Source of the DNA: Blastopirellula retiformator
GTDB lineage: Bacteria > Planctomycetota > Planctomycetia > Pirellulales > Pirellulaceae
DNA: 64,000 nt
Direction: 5' to 3'
Assembly: GCF_007859755.1 (NCBI RefSeq)
Contig: NZ_SJPF01000005.1
Coordinates: forward strand, 124,001 to 188,000
The notes under the pieces were generated by a model. It was not told the origin of the DNA, made no database searches, and saw nothing but the letters and a program-made list of their open reading frames with translations. Positions 51,071-60,587 of this stretch are shown here, in pieces; position 1 is the first letter of the stretch; each line of letters begins with the position of its first letter. The position numbers and the translations under genes were made by a program.

Positions 51071-51451
51071 ATGAGCGAACAATTTTTCATCGACGACGGC
51101 TACGATCAGGAAGGCTTTATTGCCCAAGTCGCCGGCGTTCACGGTCCGATTGAGTTCACCTATCGGCCGATGATCCAAGCCGATCGCCAATCTCACTACG
51201 ACTTAGTGATCAAGAAGAAGCTGCCGGCCGATCGCGCCATGGCAAAGACGGTTTCCAAGCACTTACAAAGCTGGTCGCTCGAACGTGACCCGACGCCGGA
51301 AAACCTCGCCAAGCTGCGATCGCCGATCCTGGAAAAGCTCCACGCGATTATCAGCGGCGAAGCTCCGAGCGAAGCGGGTGAAGGGGATGGGCTCACCTCT
51401 GCCGAGCAAGACGAGGACGACGTAAAAAACTCCGGGTCGGCGTCGCCCTGA
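51071..51451 (+). CDS. Tail assembly chaperone, upstream frame (gpG-like)
   Basis: 126 residues, AGGAG upstream of the ATG. Beta start (FIDDGYDQEGFIAQVAG) and helical middle, acidic tail. Near its end, the slippery heptamer AAAAAAC (51424-51430) stands exactly in X-XXY-YYZ register with codons GTA AAA AAC. A -1 slip leads into the open frame continuing to 51858, as for lambda gpG-gpGT. A potential hairpin starts 3 nt downstream. Confidence 0.75.
   Translation: MSEQFFIDDGYDQEGFIAQVAGVHGPIEFTYRPMIQADRQSHYDLVIKKKLPADRAMAKTVSKHLQSWSLERDPTPENLAKLRSPILEKLHAIISGEAPSEAGEGDGLTSAEQDEDDVKNSGSASP
51424..51430 (+). promoter_or_regulatory. Programmed -1 ribosomal frameshift site
   Basis: AAAAAAC in the correct register of the upstream frame (codons at 51422, 51425, 51428). 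After a -1 slip the frame is open with no stop through 51475 into the downstream chaperone part. A 7-bp stem with two G-U pairs (51434-51454) could stimulate it. Confidence 0.75.
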
Positions 51452-51474
51452 TCCTTGCCCATCCTAGCGCCGCC

Positions 51475-51858
51475 GTGATTGATTGTGACGACTGCCAGCA
51501 GTTCGTCTACGACCTAGAAAAGGGGGAGCGAGCTACGGTGGCGATGGGGCCAGATCGGGTGCAGACGCCACAGCGACGACTACCAGGCATGAAGCTGCAG
51601 TGCGGCCAATGCCCAAAGAAGTCGCCGCAGAACGCCAAGCGGCTCGAGTTGTCGGTCAAAAACTGGAAAACCTACCAATTGTGGAGAGAGGTGAAAGCGA
51701 CTCACGGCCGCTGTCTCACCGACGAAATGGCGAGGGATTCGATTATTCGCCGCAACCTCGCGATCCTGGACGCTCTTCACGAAGTCCATGAACGCAACAC
51801 GCAGCAGAACCAAAGTCTGCAAACGCTCGCCCTCCTGGCACTGAACAAGGCCCACTGA
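51475..51858 (+). CDS. Tail assembly chaperone, downstream frame (gpT-like)
   Basis: 127 residues if started independently at GTG 51475, but more likely made as the C-terminal part of a fusion via the -1 frameshift at 51424, because the frame is open back to the slip site. CDDCQQFVYDLEKGE and CGQCPKKS contain paired cysteines. The stop overlaps the tape-measure ATG. Confidence 0.75.
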   Translation: MIDCDDCQQFVYDLEKGERATVAMGPDRVQTPQRRLPGMKLQCGQCPKKSPQNAKRLELSVKNWKTYQLWREVKATHGRCLTDEMARDSIIRRNLAILDALHEVHERNTQQNQSLQTLALLALNKAH

Positions 51859-53984
51859 TGACCGCGCCCAACGCTGAACGATTCGTCCGCTACACCCTGA
51901 CCGCCATGGTGGACCCATCGGCGAAGAAGACGGTAACGGAATTCGGGGCGGCGTTTGAGCGAACCCAGAAGGGCATGACGGCAACGGCGAAGATGGAGGC
52001 GAAGAAGCGGGCCACGAATGAGGAGAAAGAACGCCAGGCCAAACTCAAGGCCGAAGAGAAGGCGGAGAAAGACCGCCTCAAAGTGGCCGAGCGCGAGGCG
52101 AAAGAAAAGAAGCGACAGGCCGACAAGGAGGCCCGCGACGCCGAGAGCGCCACCGCCAAGCGGCTAAAAGACGAAGCGCGCGCCGCCAAAGAGGAGGCGG
52201 AGATTAACGCCCAGCGAGCCCGAGAAGCGGAGCGGGTCGCACAAGCGAAGATCCGTGCCGAGCAGCAAGCCGCCGCAGCGGCCGAGCGGGAATCACTTCG
52301 CATTGCTCGCATCAATTTTCGAGCAAACGAGGTCGCGAAGAAGCAGGCGGCCGATCTGGCGCGAGCGAGAGAGGCGGCCGAGCGCAGGATCCGGCGAGAG
52401 CACGAAAGCACCGTGGCGCTGTCTGGCGAACTCAGCAAGCGGATGACCGACGGTTTCCTTAAGGCCGGTGAAGGTATAGCGACAATGGGCCGTGGCCTGG
52501 TCGCCCTCGGGATCGCTGGCGAGGAGGACCTTGAGAAGCTCGTTAAGACTCTAGCGCGCGTGCAAGGAATTGTTGAGCTAACGAAGGGAGGAATTGAGAC
52601 CTATCGCGGGCTCCGCGAAGGGGTCGACGTCTATCGGCGGTCTGTCGAGGCGGCGGCCAAAGCCGAGGCGATTTTGGCTGCGATTCGTGGCGCTAACAGC
52701 CGTGGCGGCAAGATGCCGCGCGGCGCCGGCTGGGAGTCGATGGGATGGCGAGGAATGATGGGGAGCGGTGGCTTTGGTGGAATGGCGATCGGTGGTGGTG
52801 CAGCAACTCTCGCCGGTGCTGGCGCCGCTGCTATTGCCGGCGTTGGTTTCGCAGGCGCCCAGGCGGCTCAATCATTTAACATCGGCGGATCCGCGGACCG
52901 ACTGGCGGAGGCTGGATGGTATGACCCTGGGACTTTGACGGGATGGCTTACCGCTCAACGTGACGCGATGTCGATCTCCAGCACCTTTATGGGCGACAAC
53001 TACGATACGATCGATGCTCAAAATCAAGCCCGTCGATCCGTCGCAAGAACGGGACGTTTGCAAAAAGCCCGAGAGGCACTAATCGCCCAGCAGCAGATGG
53101 ACCAACAGAGAGCGGTTCGCCTTCAGCAAGAGTACGACGTCGAGCAACAACTGCGACAGAATCGATCAAGCAGCGAAGATCTACTCTCCCAGCTAGGCGG
53201 CCCCAGTCCCGATGCGGTCATGAATCGCGCTCAATCGGCAATGCGTTACGCCGATCAGCAGCAAGCCGAACTGGCCAGAATGCGGTCCGGCAACATCGTC
53301 GGCCAGCGACAGCAATTCAGCGATGGGGAAGTTGCCGTTCAGGAGCAACGGACCCTGCAGGCGATCAATGATGCGGTACGGCTACGCCGCGAATCGCTCG
53401 AAATTGCCAAGCAGACCAATCGCGAAGAACGCGACGCCGCCGAGCAAACAATTCGCAAACTCAACACGCAGATTGAAAAACAGCGGCAACTACAGAAGGA
53501 ATCGGAAGACAGGTTGCTATCGGCTCGCGAACGCTTCGGGCAACTCTCTGAGGGCGAACAGAAGCGGGCGATCGCGATCAAGCAAAAGGCGGACGCCAGC
53601 GGCTATGCGGCACTGACCCGCGAAGAACGAGCAGTTCTCCGTGGGATCGGAACCGAGGGGGCGGAATCGATTGCCCGACAGGGCGACGTAGCGGCGGCCA
53701 ATGCGGCCGGGTTTGATCAGTTCTTTGGCGGCGCGGAACGCAAGAAGATCAAGGATGCGATCGCGGAGCAAGCCAAGCTGGAAGTTGAGGTCAAGGCTCA
53801 GCGGCAAGTGGTCGTCAAGCTCGAGGCTGATGATGAACGACTTATTGAGGTAATCCGCGAACAGTTCGGAACGCTACTAGAAGCCCAGGAACAAATCACC
53901 GAAGAGAAGATCAAGCGAGCCCTGACCGACTTACGAGCGGAACAAAACAAGACCCTGAAAAACTCCCTTCCACCGATCAACTAG
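51858..53984 (+). CDS. Tape measure protein
   Basis: 708 residues. Long Lys/Glu/Ala-rich coiled coils (about 30-190), a hydrophobic Gly/Ala segment (GGMAIGGGAATLAGAGAAAIAGVGF, about 300-325) and Gln-rich helices at the C-terminus. It follows the frameshifting chaperone pair, which is the hallmark position. By the usual 0.15 nm per residue the tail would be roughly 100 nm, a modest siphovirus tail. Confidence 0.85.
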   Translation: MTAPNAERFVRYTLTAMVDPSAKKTVTEFGAAFERTQKGMTATAKMEAKKRATNEEKERQAKLKAEEKAEKDRLKVAEREAKEKKRQADKEARDAESATAKRLKDEARAAKEEAEINAQRAREAERVAQAKIRAEQQAAAAAERESLRIARINFRANEVAKKQAADLARAREAAERRIRREHESTVALSGELSKRMTDGFLKAGEGIATMGRGLVALGIAGEEDLEKLVKTLARVQGIVELTKGGIETYRGLREGVDVYRRSVEAAAKAEAILAAIRGANSRGGKMPRGAGWESMGWRGMMGSGGFGGMAIGGGAATLAGAGAAAIAGVGFAGAQAAQSFNIGGSADRLAEAGWYDPGTLTGWLTAQRDAMSISSTFMGDNYDTIDAQNQARRSVARTGRLQKAREALIAQQQMDQQRAVRLQQEYDVEQQLRQNRSSSEDLLSQLGGPSPDAVMNRAQSAMRYADQQQAELARMRSGNIVGQRQQFSDGEVAVQEQRTLQAINDAVRLRRESLEIAKQTNREERDAAEQTIRKLNTQIEKQRQLQKESEDRLLSARERFGQLSEGEQKRAIAIKQKADASGYAALTREERAVLRGIGTEGAESIARQGDVAAANAAGFDQFFGGAERKKIKDAIAEQAKLEVEVKAQRQVVVKLEADDERLIEVIREQFGTLLEAQEQITEEKIKRALTDLRAEQNKTLKNSLPPIN

Positions 53985-53986
53985 CC

Positions 53987-54706
53987 ATGTACCTAAAAAT
54001 CGGCAACTACACGCACCCGATCGGCGAACCGGCCTTGCAGATTGGCAAGCGTCCGGTTTTGTCCGAAGGCGGAATTCCGTTGTCGATCATCGAAACATGG
54101 TTGATCAATGGCCTCATCGTCGGCAGCGGCCAGGCGGACATTGACGCCAAGGTTGCCGCCCTGGTCAGCGCCTACAGTCAGCGAAACTTCGACGCTGTTC
54201 TGTTGCTCTCTGATGGCGCAACAGCCAGCCAGCACGTGATGCGCCATCGTGACTCGATGGGCGGCATCCGGGTCATTGCCGGCCCCAGCTTCCCTAACGG
54301 CGGTGGCGCTGAATACGCTACAAAGCGAACTTTTTCCGTCACGCTCGAAGCGGAATTTCCCGAAGCCGCAGCGACATCCCTACTCAGCTTTCGCGAATCG
54401 GTCACATTTGGCGGCGGCGGCCCGCGAACCGCTTGGACCGAAACGAAGCTCGGTCCACCTCGACCGCAGCTGGTGCGACGCCAGACCATCTACCGAGCAA
54501 CCCAAAGCGGCCAGGCGGTCGGCTATCGCGTCTACCCGACTTTCCCCGGTCTACTGCTGCCGGAACGCTACGCCCTTGAGCCTCCATCGCTGACCTACGG
54601 CGGCGGCAAGAATCGCGGCAACGGCCTCTTTACCGACTACACGCTCAGCTGGGAGGTCCGCTATCAATCGGATCGCCCCTTGGTGGCAACCCCTCATTTA
54701 CGATAA
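53987..54706 (+). CDS. Distal tail protein-like
   Basis: 239 residues beginning MYLKIGNYTHPIGEPALQIG. The N-terminal beta domain and the position directly after the tape measure fit distal tail (Dit-like) proteins that join tube to baseplate. No signature residues are known to me. Confidence 0.6.
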   Translation: MYLKIGNYTHPIGEPALQIGKRPVLSEGGIPLSIIETWLINGLIVGSGQADIDAKVAALVSAYSQRNFDAVLLLSDGATASQHVMRHRDSMGGIRVIAGPSFPNGGGAEYATKRTFSVTLEAEFPEAAATSLLSFRESVTFGGGGPRTAWTETKLGPPRPQLVRRQTIYRATQSGQAVGYRVYPTFPGLLLPERYALEPPSLTYGGGKNRGNGLFTDYTLSWEVRYQSDRPLVATPHLR

Positions 54707-54719
54707 CGGAGCATAGGCG

Positions 54720-57584
54720 ATGGCACTATTTGTTTGGCGCGGCGACGCGCAGGGGAGAGCCCAGGTCTCGAAGATCGTGGCGGAATTCGTCGAAGCTGGC
54801 GACATCGTGACGCTGACAATCAACCGGAAAGACATCGCCTTCACGGCGCTGAGCGATTCCCTGGCGCCGATCTACGAAGGATTGATCGCCGCGATCGAGG
54901 AAGCGGATCTGCCCGAATTGGCCGACATCACGGCCGAGGTGGTGACAGACGATTCCACTCCCTACCTGAAGCTGACCGGCGCCGCAGACGGTCGCCCGTT
55001 CACGATCACCACCGACGCGTCGAACGGTTCACTCGGCGACGTCGCGATCAGCACGACCACGTCAGCATTCGCGGGCTCGAACGAAAAGCAGACGGTGACG
55101 CTACCGGCCGGCGTCACCGGCGGTACGTTCACCCTGACGTTTGATAGCCAGGAGACCGGCAACATCGCCTACAACGCCAGCGCGGCCACGGTTCAGACTG
55201 CTCTGGAGGCATTGTCGAACATTGATAGCGGCGACGTGGAGGTCAGCGGAGCGGCCGGCGGACCGTGGACGATCGAGTTTAAGGCGACCTACGTCAACAC
55301 CGACGTGCCGCTTCTCCTTATGGACTCGTCGAGCCTGACCGCCGGTACGGTGAGCATTGCCGAAATTGCCAAAGGCCAGGCGGGCACGAACGAAATCGTT
55401 CGCGTCACGATGACCTACTCAGCATCAAAGCCATCTGGAACGCCTACCGAGTACGCGATGACATTTGGAGCATCGAACCATATTTTTCGGTGGATCGACT
55501 TTAGCGATCTCGACACCGCCGCGAAGTTTAAAACCCAGATGGAGACGCATCCAGATATTAATTCGTCAAATGTCACGGTAACGCTAGTTTCGTCAGCATT
55601 TCGCGAACGCGTTTACGATGTCGAGTTCACAGGCTCGCTTGGCGGGTTCAACTGGGATATCACCTTCTTCGAAGCGTCGGGCTACGGCATCGGCAGCGGC
55701 GCAACCACGCAGCAAGACGGCAGCGCAACCGGCACCAACGAACGCCAACAAGTCACGCTGACCGGATCGCCAGGCGGCGGCACCTTTACGCTCACCTACA
55801 ACGGGCAGACCACCGGCAACATCGCCTATAACGCCAGTGCGGCGATGGTTGAGACGGCGCTAGAGGCGCTCTCGAATATTACCAGCGGCGACGTTTCGGT
55901 GTCGGGTGCGGTCGGCAACTGGCTGATCGACTTCGAGAACAACCTGGCGGCTACCGATGTTCCCCTGATGACTGGCGACGGAGCAAATCTTACTGGTGGC
56001 GCCGGGGCGATTTCGGTCACCCAGTCGGCGGCGTCGCCGGTAAATGAGCGGCAGACCGTCAGCCTTTCCGAAGGCGTCACCGGCGGCACATTCACGCTCA
56101 CCTATGCCGGCCAGGAGTCGGGCAACATTTCCTACTCGGCGGCGGCGTCGGCGGTCGAGACGGCGCTGGAGGCGCTATCCAACATCGGCGCCGTGGGGGT
56201 GACTGGCCCCGAAGGCGGCCCCTGGATCGTCGAATTCCAAGGCGGCCTGGCCGCAACGAACGTCGCGCTCATGTCGGGCGATGGCGCCAACCTGACCGGC
56301 GACAACTCCCAGACGCTCACGATCTCGTCTTTGACGACGCCGACCGGACCGCACCACTGGAGCGAACCGGAAAACTGGGATCAGAATAGCGTCCCGGTCA
56401 ATGGTTCCGATGTGCGGATTGAAAACACCGATTCCAGCATTCTCTACGGCCTGGGACAATCGGCCGTGACGCTCGACAGCCTGGACGTGCGGGCGAGTTT
56501 CACCGGCTCGATCGGGCTGCCGAACTACAACGAGGCGGGATTCTATGAATACCTGCCGACCCATCTGGCGGTTGGCGCGACTGTGGCCTCGATCGGCAAG
56601 GGGGAAGGAAGCGGGTCGTCATTGGTTCGACTCGACACCAGCAGCGCTCAGACCGCCGTGACGGTACATTCCACCGGGGGCACATCGTCAACGAACGGCT
56701 ACGCGGTCGAGTGGGTCGGGACGAACGCCAGCAACACCATGGTCGTTTACAAAGGGTCGGTCGGGGTCGCGATTGACGCCGGTGACGTCGCGGTGCTGGA
56801 CTCGCTCAACGTCAGCTTTGTCGACAGCCGAGACTCGGATGCTCTGGTTGCACTTGGCGACGACGTGACAGTCGGTGACATCGTCAAGAACGGCGGCGAA
56901 TTGACGATCGGGGGCAAGAGCGGAACCGCGATCGATTCGATTCAAAACACAGCCGGGGTCTTGCGCATCGAAGGAACCGACGCGGTCAGTCAACTGTACG
57001 TCGAAGGAGGCGAGGTCTACTACTGGACTAGCGGCACACTCGGTGGCGATACGGTGGTCGACACCGACGGCCAGCTGATTTTTGACGGCGACATGCGTGA
57101 CAAAGTCGTCACTAACATAATCATTGTTCGCGGCGACTCGGCGAACGTGATCGACACCAACGAAGTGGTGCAGATTCTAACGCTTCGCTTCCAAGGCACG
57201 ACGCGACTATCGGATCTCGGCAACGACATTATCGTCACGCGCGGCGCTGACGTAACCACTCTTAACGGATTCCGAACCGTGGCATCAACAGTCCAACAGC
57301 AAGAAGTCGATGTAACCAGCACGCTGCAGTCGATTGGCGATTTGCTGGATGACGAGAGCTACACTCATCCAGCGGGCAAAACGGCGGCCGATATCATCCA
57401 GTTCGACGTTTCGCACGCGACCGCCGATGTGGATGTGCACGACGCCAGCAACGATATAGACGGCACGACGACGACGGCGACCACCGGCGTCACCTACTGG
57501 CCGATTCTCGGCGCTGCGGCGCTCGCGATGCGGCTCAAAACCGCGTCAACAGCAACCTGCCTGATTCGCATCTGGTACGCCTAG
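54720..57584 (+). CDS. Large beta-repeat tail fibre or adhesin
   Basis: 954 residues. At least three clear copies, and one diverged copy, of a module of roughly 95-110 residues: NE-(R/K)QTVTL, VTGGTFTLT, (T/S)GNI-Y-A, ETALEALSNI, GP-I-F, T-VPL. They are followed by a beta-helix-like second half (VAVLDSLNVSFVDSRDSDALVALGDDV). Such modules occur in planctomycete surface proteins. Likely receptor-binding. AGGAG-like GGAG lies upstream of the ATG. Confidence 0.75.
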   Translation: MALFVWRGDAQGRAQVSKIVAEFVEAGDIVTLTINRKDIAFTALSDSLAPIYEGLIAAIEEADLPELADITAEVVTDDSTPYLKLTGAADGRPFTITTDASNGSLGDVAISTTTSAFAGSNEKQTVTLPAGVTGGTFTLTFDSQETGNIAYNASAATVQTALEALSNIDSGDVEVSGAAGGPWTIEFKATYVNTDVPLLLMDSSSLTAGTVSIAEIAKGQAGTNEIVRVTMTYSASKPSGTPTEYAMTFGASNHIFRWIDFSDLDTAAKFKTQMETHPDINSSNVTVTLVSSAFRERVYDVEFTGSLGGFNWDITFFEASGYGIGSGATTQQDGSATGTNERQQVTLTGSPGGGTFTLTYNGQTTGNIAYNASAAMVETALEALSNITSGDVSVSGAVGNWLIDFENNLAATDVPLMTGDGANLTGGAGAISVTQSAASPVNERQTVSLSEGVTGGTFTLTYAGQESGNISYSAAASAVETALEALSNIGAVGVTGPEGGPWIVEFQGGLAATNVALMSGDGANLTGDNSQTLTISSLTTPTGPHHWSEPENWDQNSVPVNGSDVRIENTDSSILYGLGQSAVTLDSLDVRASFTGSIGLPNYNEAGFYEYLPTHLAVGATVASIGKGEGSGSSLVRLDTSSAQTAVTVHSTGGTSSTNGYAVEWVGTNASNTMVVYKGSVGVAIDAGDVAVLDSLNVSFVDSRDSDALVALGDDVTVGDIVKNGGELTIGGKSGTAIDSIQNTAGVLRIEGTDAVSQLYVEGGEVYYWTSGTLGGDTVVDTDGQLIFDGDMRDKVVTNIIIVRGDSANVIDTNEVVQILTLRFQGTTRLSDLGNDIIVTRGADVTTLNGFRTVASTVQQQEVDVTSTLQSIGDLLDDESYTHPAGKTAADIIQFDVSHATADVDVHDASNDIDGTTTTATTGVTYWPILGAAALAMRLKTASTATCLIRIWYA

Positions 57585-57593
57585 GAGTCAAAC

Positions 57594-58328
57594 GTGGTAA
57601 TTCATCTCGGCGAAATCGACAATGGCGGCAGCGGTGGCGGCGGGGCCGTGACCAAGACTGGCAATCAGGGGCTTGCCGTCACATGGACGTCAGTTACCGA
57701 AATTACGATTGGCGTTGGCTGGTGCAACGACAACGAAGGCAACTTGATCGAGGTCACGACGCCGATCGTGCTGGACGTATCGGAGAGCGGCGATTACGCG
57801 AGCGGCGATTCACGAGCAACCAACACCTGGTATCACGTTCTTCTCGGGCTTGATGGCGGGTCCGTGGTCGCCTGTCTGTCGGAAACGCTAGAACTGCCGA
57901 GTGGCTGGGATACATGGCAGATGCGAATCGCGATCCGTCTCAATGCGACGAGCGGCGGACAAATTGAAGATTGCGAGTTTATCGGAAGCTACGTGCATCG
58001 TGGGCCAGATGACTACGCCAACGACTTGTCAAACACCTCGCCAGGAACATCGCAAACTATTCGCGCCTGGTGCCCTCCAATGGTTTGCCTCGCGAATATT
58101 GCAATGCGATTTAGTAGATCCAGCGAGCAGGTTTACACCGGGATAGTAGACGTGCCGCCTTACGCCAAAGCGGTTTTTCGCGAAAGCATTAACATCGAGC
58201 GCGCGGCAGTTATAAATTCGAGTGGACAATACACCGTTGTTCAAAATGTGGCTGCGTCGTGGGAAAATTTTCAGACCGGAACAGCTGGCTTTTACTATCC
58301 TGCTTTCCAGGCGGTGAATTATGAATAA
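57594..58328 (+). CDS. Tail-associated protein, unknown
   Basis: 244 residues starting with GTG behind AGGAG. Gly-rich N-terminus, beta-rich body (NTWYHVLLGLDGGSVVACLSETL). The next gene overlaps by 8 bp. Probably part of the tail tip or fibre. Confidence 0.6.
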   Translation: MVIHLGEIDNGGSGGGGAVTKTGNQGLAVTWTSVTEITIGVGWCNDNEGNLIEVTTPIVLDVSESGDYASGDSRATNTWYHVLLGLDGGSVVACLSETLELPSGWDTWQMRIAIRLNATSGGQIEDCEFIGSYVHRGPDDYANDLSNTSPGTSQTIRAWCPPMVCLANIAMRFSRSSEQVYTGIVDVPPYAKAVFRESINIERAAVINSSGQYTVVQNVAASWENFQTGTAGFYYPAFQAVNYE

Positions 58329-58917
58329 GACAATCAGCAACAGTCGAGGCATCGCCAAAGTGGCCGACGGCATTGCGACCGAATGGGCAACATTGCACGA
58401 GAGGAATCACTGCAACCAATTCTTTGGTAACAACGTGGTCGCCGATCCACTGCCTGATGGCTACCTGTTCGCCGACTCGCTTGATGAAGCGCAGCAGCTA
58501 CTTGACGCCGCTAACGACACCAACCACGCCGCTATTGCGACCAAGCTGACGGAGATCAACGACGCCTACGATCAGCGTCTCAATGCAGGTTTTCCGGTCG
58601 TGGTGGGCGAGACCGACTACGGTTTCTCACTACGGATCGACAAAGACGCCCGCAACGAATTCGACGCGCTGTTGACCGGCATCAACACGCAGCTGCTGCT
58701 AGGAATCCCAGCTTCCAGTATCACGGAGACGATCTACGGCATCGACGAAGATTCGCCAGATGGTCTCGATGACGGCCACCAAGTCACCGCAATCGAGTTC
58801 GTGGCGATCTTTTCCGCCGGCAAGGCCTACTACCAGAGCTTGCTCAAGGCTCGAAAGAGCTATCAGCAGCAGGCCCGCAGCGGCGACGTCGACTTCACGC
58901 CTTGGGGAGAGCAATAG
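58321..58917 (+). CDS. Tail-region helical protein, unknown
   Basis: 198 residues, mainly helical (SLDEAQQLLDAANDTNHAAIATKLTEINDAYDQRL). The layout recalls DUF4376-type tail proteins but I cannot confirm it. Ends in a TAGTG overlap with the following gene. A+T-rich start compared with neighbours. Confidence 0.55.
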   Translation: MNKTISNSRGIAKVADGIATEWATLHERNHCNQFFGNNVVADPLPDGYLFADSLDEAQQLLDAANDTNHAAIATKLTEINDAYDQRLNAGFPVVVGETDYGFSLRIDKDARNEFDALLTGINTQLLLGIPASSITETIYGIDEDSPDGLDDGHQVTAIEFVAIFSAGKAYYQSLLKARKSYQQQARSGDVDFTPWGEQ

Positions 58918-60587
58918 TGGGCTACCCTGAAGCGACATTTACTTACCCCGGAATCAGCAACTTCAACGAAGTTCGCTACACAATGAGCCACGGAATCAGC
59001 CCTGGTCGCATCACCGTGCGCGGAACTTTAGAAGACATCACGCCGCGAACGGAGGGAACCGCCGTTTTCCGTTACGCCGGGACCGCGATCCAGATTCCCG
59101 GCTGTCGTGTCGACTCGCTTCAACTTGAAACCGGCGGCGACGGCAAAACGATGATACGGGCCGAGATTTTCGACCAGCGATGGCGGTGGCGGTTTGGTCA
59201 CATCAGCGGCGAATACAACCGCCGTCGGCGCGGGGGCGACGAAAACGACCCGATCGCGATTGAGCCCGACACCAAAAAGACGCCGCAGGATCTCGCCAGG
59301 CTTTGCCTAGAGGCGATGGGGGAGCGGCGCTATGACGTTTCCAAGATGCCGAACGTGTCGCGGCCCTATGTCAACTGGGATTACAAGCTCCCCGCCGTCG
59401 CGCTGAGCGAACTGGTCGACGCTTGCGGATGTCGCGTGGTGCTGAAGCATGGCGGCCAGGTCTCGATCGAGCAGGCGGGCGTTGGAGCCGGGCTGCAAAT
59501 CAATCAAGCGGCGATCAGCGGCGAGGCGGTCTACGATCCGCCCGAACTGCCGGCCGCGCTGAAGTTCGCCGCGGCGCCGTCGAAGTATCAATACGACTTT
59601 CGCCTAGAGCCGATGGCAATCCAGCCCAACGGCGACGTCGTCAGCTACGTCGAGGCCGATTACATTCCGCCCAGCGGCTGGGAGACCGAGCCGGTCTTGG
59701 AAATGCCGAACGTGGAGAAAAAATACCGCGATCTGGCGAAGTCGTGCATTTGGAAGGTTTACCGGATCATGGCCGGCTTTCAGCTGAATGGCGAGCCGAA
59801 AACCCCTGAGAACGTCATTGAGTCGATCGAGGAGATCCTGCTGCTTAACGAGCAACTCGAAGTCGACGAGTTCCCTGGCGGGTTGAAGGAGCGACGGCTA
59901 CCGTGGGTCTATGGGCAATACGACGATGGCGCCAGCACGCTCCCGCCTCCGCCGCGCAACAAGGTTCCGAACCCGAATCTGAACAAAGAACCCAAGACGC
60001 TCTACCGTCGCGGCTTCACGGTCGACACGGAACGGGGGCTGGTGATCTTCTCCGAACCGGTTCACCAGTGGCAGTTCGACAAGGCGTTGAACACCAATAT
60101 CGCCATTCCGCCGGTGATCCGGTTGCGGGCCGCTTTTCATCGGCGTGACATAATGACGCGGGGGCTGATTCGCTTTGAGCACATGCGGGGCAAGCCGGCG
60201 CGAGTGAAGGATACGCAGGTCATCACGCGAAACGACATCGGCCGGGAAGCTTACGTGCTCTATCAACCAAGCGGCGGCGAAAAGCTGATCACCAACGAGA
60301 CGGAAGTCAAAAAGCAGGCGGAATATTACCTCGATGCCGCCCAGAAGGAACTGGAGGCCAAGCAGCCCGGTTCGCTTACCTATGATGGTTTCGCGGCAAT
60401 TCAGCCCGATGGAGCAATCCAGCAAGTCACCTGGTCGATCGGCAGCGATGGCCGCGGCGCCACGACCGCCAGCCGAAATCAGGAGCTGGAAAACGCCGAC
60501 ATGAGCTACCGCGAAAAGCAGTTTATTCAGCGAACCGTCGAAGGCATCAAGCAGGATCGACTCGCAGCCCAGAAAGAAAAACCGTGA
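58917..60587 (+). CDS. Tail hub or minor tail protein
   Basis: 556 residues from GTG 58917 (GGGGAGAG upstream; an in-frame start at 58902 is less likely). First part is compatible with a tail hub (VRGTLEDITPRTEGTAVFRYAGTAIQIPGCRVDSL), the second with an alpha-beta body ending in a charged helix. Position in the tail-tip block. No exact family. Confidence 0.65.
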   Translation: MGYPEATFTYPGISNFNEVRYTMSHGISPGRITVRGTLEDITPRTEGTAVFRYAGTAIQIPGCRVDSLQLETGGDGKTMIRAEIFDQRWRWRFGHISGEYNRRRRGGDENDPIAIEPDTKKTPQDLARLCLEAMGERRYDVSKMPNVSRPYVNWDYKLPAVALSELVDACGCRVVLKHGGQVSIEQAGVGAGLQINQAAISGEAVYDPPELPAALKFAAAPSKYQYDFRLEPMAIQPNGDVVSYVEADYIPPSGWETEPVLEMPNVEKKYRDLAKSCIWKVYRIMAGFQLNGEPKTPENVIESIEEILLLNEQLEVDEFPGGLKERRLPWVYGQYDDGASTLPPPPRNKVPNPNLNKEPKTLYRRGFTVDTERGLVIFSEPVHQWQFDKALNTNIAIPPVIRLRAAFHRRDIMTRGLIRFEHMRGKPARVKDTQVITRNDIGREAYVLYQPSGGEKLITNETEVKKQAEYYLDAAQKELEAKQPGSLTYDGFAAIQPDGAIQQVTWSIGSDGRGATTASRNQELENADMSYREKQFIQRTVEGIKQDRLAAQKEKP

